Part shown: positions 43,098 through 53,083 of the stretch, in pieces | Numbering within the stretch: the first letter of the stretch is position 1 | How the letters are laid out: each line of letters opens with the position of its first letter | NCBI RefSeq assembly: GCF_902706095.1 | Contig: NZ_CACSJP010000003.1 | Location: 434,001 to 498,000, forward strand | DNA length: 64,000 bases | Source of the DNA: Rhizobium sp. 18065 | GTDB taxonomy: Bacteria > Pseudomonadota > Alphaproteobacteria > Rhizobiales > Rhizobiaceae | Reading direction: 5' to 3' | The notes under the pieces: model-generated | The model's input: only the letters and a program-made list of their open reading frames with translations | Database searches by the model: none | What the model was told of the DNA's origin: nothing | Position numbers and translations under genes: made by a program

Positions 43098-44318
43098 TCA
43101 GGCTTTTGCCGATTGCGGCGCCGGTGCCGGACCTGTGGTCCCCCAAGGGGATTCGTAAAGCTCGCAAAGCGCCACGACGGCAGCCCCTTGTGCCCACATC
43201 TGTTCCTCTGATCCGTCGAAGACCAGTTCGGCGATCTCCTTGATGGAGGAGGGGATGGCGGACCTGTAGGAATCAGACAATGCCTTGATAAACAACGGGC
43301 CGAGCGACAGGCTTGATCCAACGATGATGACGCGTGGCGGACCAAAAAGCGTGACGATATTGGCGACGGCAATGCCGATTGCTTCGCCGGCGCGTGTCGC
43401 GGCCAGGATCAGCGTGTTGTCCTCCGCCGCGATCAGCGCCTGGGCCAGCGTCATGCCGCGTCCAAGGCGCACGGCATCGGCAAACCTGCCGTATGGCGCC
43501 TGCTCTCCGAGGATCGCGGCCTCGCCGGCAACCGATGCAAGGCGAACGCTTTCAGCCAGCCCACTTCCCATGACGAGGTCGCCGAGATTGTGGCTGAGAC
43601 CGCCGGCGCCGCGAAAGAGTTGTCCGCCATGCAGGACCCCCAGACCAAGTGTCTGCTCAAGAGAGACCAGCACCAGATCGTCGAGATCGCGTCCCTTGCC
43701 GAACCAGTGATGGGCGAGTGTGATGGCGTGGGAATCGCTCTCGACGATTGTCGGCACATTCAGCCGCTTTGTCATCTCGGTGGAGAAATCAACGTCCGCT
43801 TCGCTGAGGATCGGGCTTGAGCGCACCAGCCCCGTGCGGTGCTCGACGACCCCCGGGAAGCCAACGCAAACGGTGTCGACCTGCTCCAGGGCAAGTCCGG
43901 CGTCGACGACACACCGACGAATCCCGTCCTCGATCAGATCCGCGATCACGCTGATCGGCTGCCGGGTGATCCTGACGGGCAGGGCAAGATGGGAAATGAC
44001 CTCGCCGCAGAAATCGGTGACGACGAAAATCATCTGGTTGGCGGCAATCTTGGCGCCGACCACACGGGCGGCATCCGGGTTTAGCTCCAGCATCACCCGG
44101 GGCCTGCCTCTCGACGCGACATTGCGGATGTCGCCTTCGTGTCGCGTCAGTATCAGGCCGTCATCCAGAAGCGAGCCGGTGATGGCGGAGACTGTGGTGG
44201 TCGATAGCTGCGAGCGTTCGCTGATCTCCACCCGTGATATCGGGCCAAAGCGCCGGATCGTATCCAGCACGGTGAAGCGATTGATGGCGCGCATCAATTC
44301 CGGATCGGCTGTTTTCAT
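43098..44318 (-). CDS. ROK-family transcriptional regulator (NagC/XylR type)
   Basis: This 406-residue regulator has an N-terminal winged helix (about residues 12-75; ISRVEISERSQLSTTTVSAITGSLLDDGLI) and a ROK sugar-kinase-like domain with VCVGFPGVVEHRTG and a GGQLFRGAGGLSHNLGDLVMG region. The cysteine-rich zinc motif typical of NagC/Mlc (CxCGxxGC) is absent at the expected place, so zinc-dependent folding is unlikely. It starts the leftward operon with the oxidoreductase and ThuA-like genes and is divergent from the ABC importer, which it probably represses or activates in response to a sugar. Confidence 0.9.
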   Translation of the reverse strand: MKTADPELMRAINRFTVLDTIRRFGPISRVEISERSQLSTTTVSAITGSLLDDGLILTRHEGDIRNVASRGRPRVMLELNPDAARVVGAKIAANQMIFVVTDFCGEVISHLALPVRITRQPISVIADLIEDGIRRCVVDAGLALEQVDTVCVGFPGVVEHRTGLVRSSPILSEADVDFSTEMTKRLNVPTIVESDSHAITLAHHWFGKGRDLDDLVLVSLEQTLGLGVLHGGQLFRGAGGLSHNLGDLVMGSGLAESVRLASVAGEAAILGEQAPYGRFADAVRLGRGMTLAQALIAAEDNTLILAATRAGEAIGIAVANIVTLFGPPRVIIVGSSLSLGPLFIKALSDSYRSAIPSSIKEIAELVFDGSEEQMWAQGAAVVALCELYESPWGTTGPAPAPQSAKA

Positions 44319-44427
44319 TGCTGGGTGGGCGCTCGCATCTTGATGATTATATTCGGTATCGGGACAAAAATAGCCGCTAGGTGGCGCCTCTTGTCAATAG
44401 ATTTCGTAAGAATTTGCAGTTTGTCAG

Positions 44428-44456
44428 TTGACATTGCGATGTCCTTGGCCTGATTT
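44428..44456 (+). promoter_or_regulatory. Candidate promoter of the CUT1 importer operon
   Basis: TTGACA (44428-44433) and TGATTT (44451-44456) are spaced 17 bp apart, 45 bp before the binding-protein start. The -10 is weak, as expected for a regulated promoter. A match to consensus alone is not proof. Confidence 0.4.
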
Positions 44457-44500
44457 TGTACGCGTTGAGGAATAAATGCGCACCTTGGGAGGAGAACCGG

Positions 44501-45805
44501 ATGACGCATCTTTTTAGTGAGGCGCCCGTTGGCGCCAAACGTCTCGTTGGTCTGGCAGCTGCAACAGCTGTCGCACTTCTGGGCGGAGTAGGACTTGCAT
44601 CGGCTCAGACGGTCGTGAAGTGGATGCATGTCGAGACAGTCCCGGCCTATATCCAGGTCTGGGAGGAGATTGCGGCGGCATACGAAGGCGAACATCCGGA
44701 TGTAGACGTCCAGCTGCAGTTCCTGGAAAATGAAGCGTTCAAGGCGAAGCTGCCGACGCTTCTGCAATCCGACGCGGCTCCGGACTTCTTTTACAGCTGG
44801 GGCGGTGGCGTCCTGCGCCAGCAGTCTGAAACCGGTGCGCTCATGGATCTGACGGAAGCGATGAATGCCGACGGCGGTGCATGGGCTAAGAACTATAAGC
44901 CGGCGGCTGTGAACGGCCTCACCTTCGACGGCAAGATCCATGCGGTTCCGTATCGCATGGGCACGATCAGCTTCTTCTACAACAAGGCGCTGTTCGAGAA
45001 AGCCGGCTTGAAGGCCGAGGACATCAAGACATGGGATGACTTCCTGCAAGCGGTGAAGACACTGAAGGACGCCGGTATTACCCCGATTGCCGGTGGTGGT
45101 GGCGACAAGTGGCCCCTGCATTTCTACTGGAGCTATCTGGTCATGCGCAATGGCGGCCAGGAGGTTTTCGACAAGGCGAAGAACAACGAGGGCGACGGCT
45201 TCCTCGACCCCACGATCATCAAAGCGGGTGAGCAACTGGCCGAGCTCGGCAAGCTGGAGCCGTTCCAGGGCGGATATCTTGGATCGAGCTGGCCGCAGAC
45301 ACTCGGCGTGTTCGGCGATGGCAAGGCCGCCATGCTGCTAGGCTTCGAACATACGGAACCAAACCAGCGCAACAATGCGGGCGATGGCAAGGGGCTTGCG
45401 ATCGAAAACATCGGACGCTTTCCGTTCCCTCTCGTTGAGGGCGGGGTTGGCAAGGTAACCGATACGCTGGGCGGACTGAACGGCTGGGCCGTGACCAAGA
45501 ATGCCTCGCCTGAGGCCGTCGATTTCCTCCACTTCCTGACAAGCCCAGAACAGGAACGCAAGATGGCTGCAGCCGGTATGATCATCCCGGCTGCCACCGG
45601 TGCCGAGGACGCTTTGAAGAACCCGCTGATGCGTGAAGCAGCCGACCAGTTGGCCGCCTCGACATGGCACCAGAATTTCTTCGACCAGGATCTGGGACCG
45701 TCGGTGGGTCGCGTCGTGAACGACGTCTCGGTGGAAATCCTGGCCGGACAGATGTCGCCGGAGGAGGGCGCGCAGATGATCCAGGACGCCCGCGAGCTCG
45801 ACTGA
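44501..45805 (+). CDS. CUT1-type sugar ABC transporter substrate-binding protein
   Basis: This 434-residue extracellular binding protein (family 1) has a signal peptide ending LASAQ (about residue 34) after a long n-region, MTHLFSEAPVGAKRLVG. The domain includes WEEIAAAYEGEHPDVDVQLQFLENEAFKAKLPTLLQSDAAPDFFYSWGG and VPYRMGTISFFYNKALFEKAGL, both typical of oligosaccharide- or glycerol-phosphate-type binding proteins. GGGAGGAGAACCGG precedes the ATG. It is the first gene of the rightward importer operon, opposite the ROK gene, and is followed by a stem-loop. Confidence 0.93.
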   Translation: MTHLFSEAPVGAKRLVGLAAATAVALLGGVGLASAQTVVKWMHVETVPAYIQVWEEIAAAYEGEHPDVDVQLQFLENEAFKAKLPTLLQSDAAPDFFYSWGGGVLRQQSETGALMDLTEAMNADGGAWAKNYKPAAVNGLTFDGKIHAVPYRMGTISFFYNKALFEKAGLKAEDIKTWDDFLQAVKTLKDAGITPIAGGGGDKWPLHFYWSYLVMRNGGQEVFDKAKNNEGDGFLDPTIIKAGEQLAELGKLEPFQGGYLGSSWPQTLGVFGDGKAAMLLGFEHTEPNQRNNAGDGKGLAIENIGRFPFPLVEGGVGKVTDTLGGLNGWAVTKNASPEAVDFLHFLTSPEQERKMAAAGMIIPAATGAEDALKNPLMREAADQLAASTWHQNFFDQDLGPSVGRVVNDVSVEILAGQMSPEEGAQMIQDARELD

Positions 45806-45817
45806 TGTTTTGACGTT

Positions 45818-45845
45818 ATGCCGCCGGCCCTCGCGCCGGCGGCAT
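45818..45845 (+). other. Intercistronic stem-loop after the CUT1 binding-protein gene
   Basis: ATGCCGCCGGC (45818-45828) and GCCGGCGGCAT (45835-45845) form a perfect 11-bp stem around a 6-nt loop. It starts 13 bp after the binding-protein stop and has no U-tract, so it probably limits read-through or protects the upstream message. Confidence 0.7.
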
Positions 45846-45879
45846 TCGAGCGGCCTACATGCAGGGAGGAAAAGCCAGC

Positions 45880-46815
45880 ATGACATATACCACCGCCATG
45901 GCAGCGGCTCGACCGGTCACGCCGGCGAGCAGGGCCAGACACAAGAGCCCGACTGCCCGCGGACGACTTCCCGTCCTTGTGCTGTTCCTGCCGCCGGCAC
46001 TGCTGCTGTTTACACTTTTCGTCATTTTGCCGATGGGCGAGGCGGCCTGGTATAGCCTGTATCGCTGGAACGGCTATGGCACCCCGACAGAATTTGTCGG
46101 CCTCCGCAACTTCACTGTCCTGTTCAATAATGCAGCTTTCTCGCAGGCCCTGATCAACAACGGGCTGATCATCGTGGTCTCTCTGTTGGCCCAGATCCCG
46201 CTGGCGATCTGGCTTGCGATGATGCTGGCGCACAAGCTGCCGGGCGTGGTCGCTTTTCGGCTGGTGTTTTTCCTGCCCTATGTTCTGGCCGATGTCGCGG
46301 CCGGCCTGATCTGGCGCTTCGTCTATGACGGCGACTACGGCCTGCTTGCGGCGATTGCCGGATTCCTCGGCGTCGAGACGCCCTATGTGCTGGCTGATCG
46401 CGACCTGGCGATCTACGCGGTGCTTGTCGTGATCATCTGGAAATATTTCGGGTTTCACATGATGCTCTACATCGCCGGCCTGCAGGCTATCGACAAAAGC
46501 GTCCTGGAGGCCGCGGAAATCGACGGCGCCACCGGATGGCAGAAGTTCCGCTATGTGACGCTTCCGCTTCTATCGTCGACAGTCAGGCTGTCTGTTTTCT
46601 TCGCCATCATCGGATCTCTGCAGCTTTTTGATCTGATCATGCCGCTGACTGGCGGTGGCCCGTCCAATGCGACGCAGACCATGGTCACATTCCTTTTCAC
46701 CTATGGTGTCACCCGAATGCAGGTGGGTCTCGGCAGCGCCGTCGGCGTGGTGCTGTTTGTCATCTGCGTCACCCTGGCGTTCGGCTACAAACGGATATTT
46801 ATGCGCCATGACTGA
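45880..46815 (+). CDS. CUT1-type sugar ABC permease, MalF-like
   Basis: This 311-residue membrane protein has a basic cytoplasmic N terminus, six predicted transmembrane helices and the EAA-loop motif EAAEIDGATGWQKFRYVTLPLL (about 210-231) that contacts the ATPase. GGGAGGAAAAGCC precedes the ATG at 45880. It overlaps the next permease gene by 8 nt and forms the transport channel with it. Confidence 0.92.
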   Translation: MTYTTAMAAARPVTPASRARHKSPTARGRLPVLVLFLPPALLLFTLFVILPMGEAAWYSLYRWNGYGTPTEFVGLRNFTVLFNNAAFSQALINNGLIIVVSLLAQIPLAIWLAMMLAHKLPGVVAFRLVFFLPYVLADVAAGLIWRFVYDGDYGLLAAIAGFLGVETPYVLADRDLAIYAVLVVIIWKYFGFHMMLYIAGLQAIDKSVLEAAEIDGATGWQKFRYVTLPLLSSTVRLSVFFAIIGSLQLFDLIMPLTGGGPSNATQTMVTFLFTYGVTRMQVGLGSAVGVVLFVICVTLAFGYKRIFMRHD

Positions 46816-47656
46816 TATGAAATCCGATGTCAGAGTAACGGCCGCGACCAGGCTCTATCTCTATGTTTCGCTCTCGCTTGTCGCGGCCCTTGTCCTTGTC
46901 CCGCTGGTGACGACGGCGCTCGGGGGATTCAAGTCGCTTGGCGACCTGCGCACCAGTCCATTCGGACTGCCGACCGACTGGATTTGGTCGAACTACACCG
47001 ACATCCTGTTCGGTGAGCGCTATTGGCGCCAGATGATGAATTCGTTGTTCATCGCCACCATGACCGTATTCCTGACCGTGGTCATTTCGGCCATGGCCGC
47101 CTTCACCTTCGCCCATGTGAGGTTCTTCGGAGCCGGCCACTTGATGAACTATTTCCTGATCGGGCTGATGTTCCCGGTCGCAACCGCCATCCTGCCGCTG
47201 TTCATCCGGATCCGAGACCTTGGCCTTCTCGACTCCTATTGGGGGGTCATCCTGCCCCAGGTCGCCTTCGGGCTGGGCATGAGCATCCTTCTGTTCCGCA
47301 ACTACTTTCGCAACCTGCCGGACGAGTTGTTTCAAGCCGCATTTGTCGATGGCTGCGGTTACATCCGCTTCTTCTGGTACGTGTCGCTGCCTTTGTCGCG
47401 ACCCATCATTGCGACGGTCAGCATCGTCACCTTCGTCAACAGCTGGAACAGCTACATCCTGCCGCTGATCATGCTGAACACCGAAAGCAAATATCCGTGG
47501 CCTCTCGGCATCATGGTCTATCGCGGCGAATTCGGGACGGAATGGCAACTGGTACTCGCCTTCATCACGCTGACCATCCTGCCGACAGTCATCGTCTTCT
47601 TCCTGGCACAAAAGCACATCATCGCGGGCCTGACGGCTGGCGCGGTCAAGTCATAA
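46808..47656 (+). CDS. CUT1-type sugar ABC permease, MalG-like
   Basis: This 282-residue permease has six helices and a characteristic EAA-loop, FQAAFVDGCGYIRFFWYVSLPLSRPIIATV, near residues 178-207, in which A-A replaces E-A. The start at 46808 (MTDMKSDV) overlaps the preceding gene by 8 nt. The C terminus ends FLAQKHIIAGLTAGAVKS, standard for MalG-type subunits. Confidence 0.92.
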   Translation: MTDMKSDVRVTAATRLYLYVSLSLVAALVLVPLVTTALGGFKSLGDLRTSPFGLPTDWIWSNYTDILFGERYWRQMMNSLFIATMTVFLTVVISAMAAFTFAHVRFFGAGHLMNYFLIGLMFPVATAILPLFIRIRDLGLLDSYWGVILPQVAFGLGMSILLFRNYFRNLPDELFQAAFVDGCGYIRFFWYVSLPLSRPIIATVSIVTFVNSWNSYILPLIMLNTESKYPWPLGIMVYRGEFGTEWQLVLAFITLTILPTVIVFFLAQKHIIAGLTAGAVKS

Positions 47657-47670
47657 ATACGGAGAGCAAA

Positions 47671-48744
<1,074 letters not shown>

Positions 48745-48871
48745 TCTGGCCCCGCACCCGCTGGGCCTGCCGCATCCGCTGGATGAGGTTGCGCTCAGCG
48801 GCGCGTGCATGTGCCCCGACGATCTTTTGGGTCTCGTTCGATAGACCGCGTCAAACTTTCTGGAATCCCAT

Positions 48872-50026
48872 ATGAAAATCACCGCCATCAAGCCTTACAT
48901 CGCCAGGGTCGGCGTCAGGAACCAGCTGGTCGTCAAGGTCGAAACCGACAGCGGCATCTATGGTTGGGGCGAATCCGGCCTGTCCTATCGTGAAAAAGCG
49001 GTTGCTGGTGCAATCGACCATTATTCGCAGTTTCTGGTGGGCAAGGATCCGATGCGGTGCGGGGCTTTATGGCAGGAGATGTATAGGAGCCAGTATTTCG
49101 AAGGCGGCCGCGTTCTGACGGCAGCGATCGCGGCTCTGGACATCGCTTTCCACGACATCAAGGGCAAGGCACTCGGCGTGCCCGTCTATCAATTGCTGGG
49201 CGGAAAGCAGCGCGATCTGGTGCCGGCATTTGCGACGACATCCGCAGAGCCGGGCGAGGCGATGATCGAGCAGACTGTGCTGCTGAAGGAGGCCGGATGG
49301 AACTGTGTGCGTTTCATTGCCGCCGGCCAGGAAAACACCGAGCGCTTCGAGCCGAGGGAATCCATCGCCATGACTGCCGAATGGGTGACCCGCGCACGCG
49401 CGGAGGTCGGCCATGCGATGACGCTGGGCGTTGAATATCATCATCGCCTCAGCGTCGCGGAAGCGGCATCCTTTTGCCAGAAAATGCCGAGAGGCACGAT
49501 CGATTTTATCGAGGAGGCAATCCGCGACGAGACGCCATCAGCCTACGAGGCCTTGCGCAGGTTGACCGATATACCGTTTGCGATCGGCGAGGAGTTTTCA
49601 TCGAAATGGCAATTCATGCCCTATATCGAGCGCGACATCATGCAGTTCTGCCGGATCGATGTCTGCAATGTCGGTGGCTTTACCGAAGCGATGAAGGTCG
49701 CTGGCTGGTGTGAAGCCCATTACGTCGATCTGATGCCGCACAATCCGCTGGGACCGATCTGCACGGCAGCATCCGTGCATCTTGGCGCGGCCGTTGCCAA
49801 TTTCGGCTGGCTGGAATGCCGCCAGAGCCCGGCCGAACAGCATTGGGGCTTCGACAACTCCACGCTGTTTCCGGGCCAGATCGAGATGCATGGCGCATTC
49901 TATGTCGTGCCCGAGGCGCCGGGGCTCGGAATAGATGTCAACGAGGCGGAATTGCAGAAAATGCCGTTCGAATATTCAGAACCGCCACATCTCAGCCGCA
50001 CCGACGGATCGTTCACCAACTGGTAG
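48872..50026 (+). CDS. Enolase-superfamily enzyme, galactonate dehydratase (DgoD)-like
   Basis: This 384-residue enolase-superfamily protein looks most like D-galactonate dehydratase and its relatives. Landmarks are YGWGESGLSYREKAVAGAI in the capping domain, AIAALDIAFHDIKGKALGVPVYQLLGG (about 85-111), metal-ligand positions E188 (LGVEYH), E214/E215 (FIEEAI) and E240 (IGEEFSS), histidines H190/H191, and H290 in MPHNPLGPI as the general acid. The first ligand and the segment before it (CVRFIAAG) differ from DgoD, in which VDFHGR is normal, so the substrate may be another aldonate. It follows the ABC ATPase gene by 127 bp and is probably the catabolic enzyme of this importer operon. Confidence 0.85.
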   Translation: MKITAIKPYIARVGVRNQLVVKVETDSGIYGWGESGLSYREKAVAGAIDHYSQFLVGKDPMRCGALWQEMYRSQYFEGGRVLTAAIAALDIAFHDIKGKALGVPVYQLLGGKQRDLVPAFATTSAEPGEAMIEQTVLLKEAGWNCVRFIAAGQENTERFEPRESIAMTAEWVTRARAEVGHAMTLGVEYHHRLSVAEAASFCQKMPRGTIDFIEEAIRDETPSAYEALRRLTDIPFAIGEEFSSKWQFMPYIERDIMQFCRIDVCNVGGFTEAMKVAGWCEAHYVDLMPHNPLGPICTAASVHLGAAVANFGWLECRQSPAEQHWGFDNSTLFPGQIEMHGAFYVVPEAPGLGIDVNEAELQKMPFEYSEPPHLSRTDGSFTNW

Positions 50027-50034
50027 AGCGTTCG

Positions 50035-50844
50035 CTAGTCGACGATCTCGTCCGTGATCACTTCGAAACGAACCAGTTCCGCCGGTCCGAAATTGGTGGT
50101 CAAAGCCACGTCAATCGCATCTCTTCCGGTTGCCATCAGGATACGGCCGATACGCGGCGTATTGTGTCGGGCATCGACCGTATGCCAGCAGCCGCCGAGA
50201 TAGACCTGGAACCAGGCGCTGAAATCCATCGGGTTCGGGTCTTTCGGCACGCCGATATCGCCAAGATAGCCGGTGCAGTAGCGGGCGGGAATGTTCATGC
50301 AGCGGCAAAGGGTAATGGCGAGATGCGCAAAGTCGCGACAGACACCTGTTTGATCGACATAACCACCATAAGCTGAGCGGGTTGAATCCGCCTTGCTGTA
50401 GTCGAAGACGATACGGTTGTGCGTGAAATCGAGGATCGCCTTGACCCGCGGCCAGCCGGGAGGCGTTGTTCCGAACGTTTGCCAAGCCATATCCGCCAGG
50501 CGATCCGTGTCGCAGTAGCGGCTGCCGAGCAGATAGACCAGCACATCGTCCGGCAGATCCTTGATCGCATGCTGGACCGCCTGTTCCGGTATGACATCCG
50601 GCTGACCGTCGTCGTAGATGTCGAACCGAGTCGATATCGTCGTCAGGCCAGGTGGGGCGAGAATGCGCGAGCAGGCATTGCCGAACCCATCCAGGTAGCT
50701 CCATGCCTCGATTGGCCGGTCGAAGGTCAGAACCTGATCAGACAGGAGGTCTGCGCGCCGTGATGGATGAATGTTCAATGCGAGGAGCATTGGTGTTGGC
50801 TGCGTGCATTCATAGCCCAGATTGAAGCCAGCTCGTATTTTCAT
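50035..50844 (-). CDS. Transglutaminase-like cysteine protein, first copy
   Basis: This 269-residue protein has a transglutaminase-like core with the nucleophile C169 (TGVCRDFAHL) and the aspartate D225 in HTVDARHN. The histidine normally found in the HAW-type motif between them is replaced here by Ser209 (MDFSAWFQVY), so the classic Cys-His-Asp triad may be incomplete; H221 or H227 could substitute. An N-terminal beta-rich region (about 1-90) precedes the core. There is no signal peptide, so the protein is probably cytoplasmic. It is 99 bp downstream of a second, canonical copy on the same strand. Possible roles are protease or peptide-crosslinking activity; the function is unknown. Confidence 0.85.
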   Translation of the reverse strand: MKIRAGFNLGYECTQPTPMLLALNIHPSRRADLLSDQVLTFDRPIEAWSYLDGFGNACSRILAPPGLTTISTRFDIYDDGQPDVIPEQAVQHAIKDLPDDVLVYLLGSRYCDTDRLADMAWQTFGTTPPGWPRVKAILDFTHNRIVFDYSKADSTRSAYGGYVDQTGVCRDFAHLAITLCRCMNIPARYCTGYLGDIGVPKDPNPMDFSAWFQVYLGGCWHTVDARHNTPRIGRILMATGRDAIDVALTTNFGPAELVRFEVITDEIVD

Positions 50845-50943
50845 GAAACCCTCGGTTCGTGCCCTTGCGAGTCGGCGACTGGCGCAGCGTCAGGGATCAA
50901 CGCCGTGCGGTGGTGAGTGTTCCGTCGCGCCACACCAAATCCG

Positions 50944-51828
50944 TTAATGGTCAGCGGGCCGGGTCGTGACATTGACCTGTACGGACATGCCGGCAAAATC
51001 GGTCGGTCCGCCATCAAAGCTTCCGTAGAGCGGCACCGCCTGACGCGGATCGCGGGCGACCCCGACACGGATGAGATCCCGGTTTCCGACGATGCCATTG
51101 GTCGGATCGAACTCGACCCATCCGGCACCTGGAATATAGACCTGGCACCAGGCATGGGTGGAACCGCCGCCGCGCGTGGTCGAGCCGTCGCGATCGGCAA
51201 CATAGACATAACCGGTTACGAACCGGGCCGCGATGCCAAGCGATCGGCATGCCTCGACCATCAGCAGGGCGAAGTCGCGGCAGGTGCCTTTTCTCGAGCT
51301 GAGCGTCGTCTGCGGCGTTTGCGTGCCGGCTTCAGTGCGGCGGGCATAGCTGAAACTTTCCTGGATCGCACAGCACATGGTCATCAGCAACTGGCCCGTC
51401 GGTGTCGGCATTCCGAGCGCGACAAACTGGCTGGCCCACTTGGCGACTTCGTCGCTTTGGTCGGGATAGTGTCTTTGAATGACCCGTTCAAGGTCGGGCT
51501 CTTCCTCAGGATCATAGGAGAATGGATAGGTAGCTGCCGCCTCGTCGATTTCCAGATCGAGTGCGACCTGCGGCGTGTGGTCTATGGTGATCCAGGTCTC
51601 GAACCGCAGGCTTGTTGACGGCCGGGTGATATCGACGATCGCCACGCAATTGCCGAACACGTCCTGGATCCAGCGTATCTGTTGTGGGTCCGGGTCGCAG
51701 ATCAGCGTCGCATCCAGAAGCCGCTGGTCATAGCTGTCGCGTGGCCGAAACATCAGCCGATGTTCGCCGAAATGCACAGGCCGGTTGTAACGATATTCGG
51801 TGACGTGCCTTACGGAAAAAATGGTCAT
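50944..51828 (-). CDS. Transglutaminase-like cysteine protein, second copy
   Basis: This 294-residue protein has the same layout as its neighbour: an N-terminal region with FSVRHVTEYRYNRPVHFGEHRLMFRPR, then a core with C183 (GTCRDFALLM), H225 (STHAWCQVY) and D241 (WVEFDPTNG), the complete catalytic triad. Such proteins, common in pairs in proteobacteria, are often transcribed with an ATP-grasp or alpha-E gene, which I do not see here. No signal peptide is present. The ATG at 51828 has a poor ribosome-binding site; the frame opens at 51930. Confidence 0.85.
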   Translation of the reverse strand: MTIFSVRHVTEYRYNRPVHFGEHRLMFRPRDSYDQRLLDATLICDPDPQQIRWIQDVFGNCVAIVDITRPSTSLRFETWITIDHTPQVALDLEIDEAAATYPFSYDPEEEPDLERVIQRHYPDQSDEVAKWASQFVALGMPTPTGQLLMTMCCAIQESFSYARRTEAGTQTPQTTLSSRKGTCRDFALLMVEACRSLGIAARFVTGYVYVADRDGSTTRGGGSTHAWCQVYIPGAGWVEFDPTNGIVGNRDLIRVGVARDPRQAVPLYGSFDGGPTDFAGMSVQVNVTTRPADH

Positions 51829-52119
51829 TTTGAAATTTGCCTTGTGCTCCGATGAAGAGCCTCGAACGGGAAGGCGGCCCGAAATTGGAGCTCTCTGTGG
51901 TTGTCCCTTGATCATAACACCTGTCCGCAAGGCAGGCTTGCCTCAATTTCGAATTCTCCTTGTATGGATGTTGTTCGGGTCTGTATTGGGGAGCCGGCAA
52001 TAGGCGAGTCGACAGAGCCAAACACGCGGAAACATCTGGCCAATGCTCGATGTGGCCCGGAGATGTAGAAAACCGGCCCGCCTTGTGGGCGAACCGGTCT
52101 TTCAATCAGCGTTTGGAAG

Positions 52120-52725
52120 TCAGAAGCCGGCGCGGCGATAGCGATCACGCTCCTGCTGCACTTCAGCCTGTTCATAGGGAGCTGCAGTGTCATCAAATGT
52201 CGTCCAACCCTGCTCGGCATAGGCGCGGCGGCGCTCGACCGGATCAACCCAGCTGGACCGCTTCAGGATAGCGTTGGCCCGTTCGACATGCATGTCGTCC
52301 ACCTTGGCAGTCACCAGCGTACCACCGCGGCGCACACCTTCGGCATAGAGATGTGCATGGTCTTCCGGAACGCCCGAATCTGTCAGGGCTCCGATCAGGC
52401 CACCCGCAGCGCCACCGGCAACTGCGCCTGCAAGCGCACCGGCAGCCGTTGCCGCGAGCCAACCTGCTGCAACCACCGGGCCGACGCCCGGGATCGCCAT
52501 CAGACCAAGACCGGTGAGTAGACCACCCGCACCGCCGACGACGGCGCCGATACCAGCGCCCGCACCAGCCTTCTCGCCAACGTCAGACGCGTCTTCAGCC
52601 GGTCGGCCTGCAGAATTGTTGGAGACGATGCTGATATCCTTCGACGGAATGCCTTCCGCCTCAAGTGCGGTCACAGCGGCGCGGCCGTCGGCATAATCAT
52701 CAAAAAGTCCAGTAATGGTTTTCAT
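52120..52725 (-). CDS. General-stress-protein-17M-like protein with glycine-rich membrane-active middle
   Basis: This 201-residue protein starts MKTITGLFDDYADGRAAVTALEAEGIPSKDISIVSNN, the GSP17M/YflT-type domain. A Gly/Ala-rich stretch (about 50-115) may span or associate with the membrane. It is followed by the repeat-like PEDHAHLYAEGVRRGGTLVTAKVDD and a charged C-terminal tail. Proteins of this type accumulate in stress in several bacteria and have no known reaction. It is 34 bp downstream of the PepSY-like gene on the same strand, so the two may be co-transcribed. Role inferred only from the domain. Confidence 0.83.
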   Translation of the reverse strand: MKTITGLFDDYADGRAAVTALEAEGIPSKDISIVSNNSAGRPAEDASDVGEKAGAGAGIGAVVGGAGGLLTGLGLMAIPGVGPVVAAGWLAATAAGALAGAVAGGAAGGLIGALTDSGVPEDHAHLYAEGVRRGGTLVTAKVDDMHVERANAILKRSSWVDPVERRRAYAEQGWTTFDDTAAPYEQAEVQQERDRYRRAGF

Positions 52726-52759
52726 CTTCGGGTTTCCTCGTTGTCTTTATTATGAGTGT

Positions 52760-53083
52760 TTATTCAGCGACAATATTGCCCTGATAATCCAGGCTGGCCT
52801 TCACAGGCTTCCCGTCCTTGTCGGCCATAGCCTGCCACACGCCCTGTTCGGACAGCTTCAGTTCGGTGACGTTCGTGTAACCGGCCTCTTCAAGGCGCTG
52901 CTTGGCTTGCGCTTCGGTAAAGCTGTTTTCACCCGCAACCGGCGCGGTCGGGTTTGTCTGGTCAGGCGTTGCAATCGCTGGCGTCTCGCCATCGCTTGAA
53001 GGCGTTGTTGTGGTGCTGGTCTGAGCCAGGGCGGAGAAGGCAGAGGCGCCAAGAATTGCCGCCACGAAAACAATCTTTTTCAT
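52760..53083 (-). CDS. Small periplasmic PepSY-like protein
   Basis: This 107-residue protein has a Sec signal peptide (MKKIVFVAAILGASAFSALA, cleaved about residue 20), a Thr/Pro/Ser-rich linker (about 21-52) and a C-terminal PepSY-like domain, TEAQAKQRLEEAGYTNVTELKLSEQGVWQAMADKDGKPVKASLDYQGNIVAE. It would be exported to the periplasm. GAGGAAATCAC lies just before the ATG. It precedes the GSP17M-like gene. Domains of this sort regulate or inhibit partner proteases or envelope enzymes, but no partner is nearby. Confidence 0.78.
   Translation of the reverse strand: MKKIVFVAAILGASAFSALAQTSTTTTPSSDGETPAIATPDQTNPTAPVAGENSFTEAQAKQRLEEAGYTNVTELKLSEQGVWQAMADKDGKPVKASLDYQGNIVAE

Noticed and set aside
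41310..44318. Naming the genes thuA, thuB and thuR
   Set aside because: ThuA and ThuB similarity is fair, but the regulator is ROK type and the importer operon differs from the known trehalose locus, so symbols would overstate identity.
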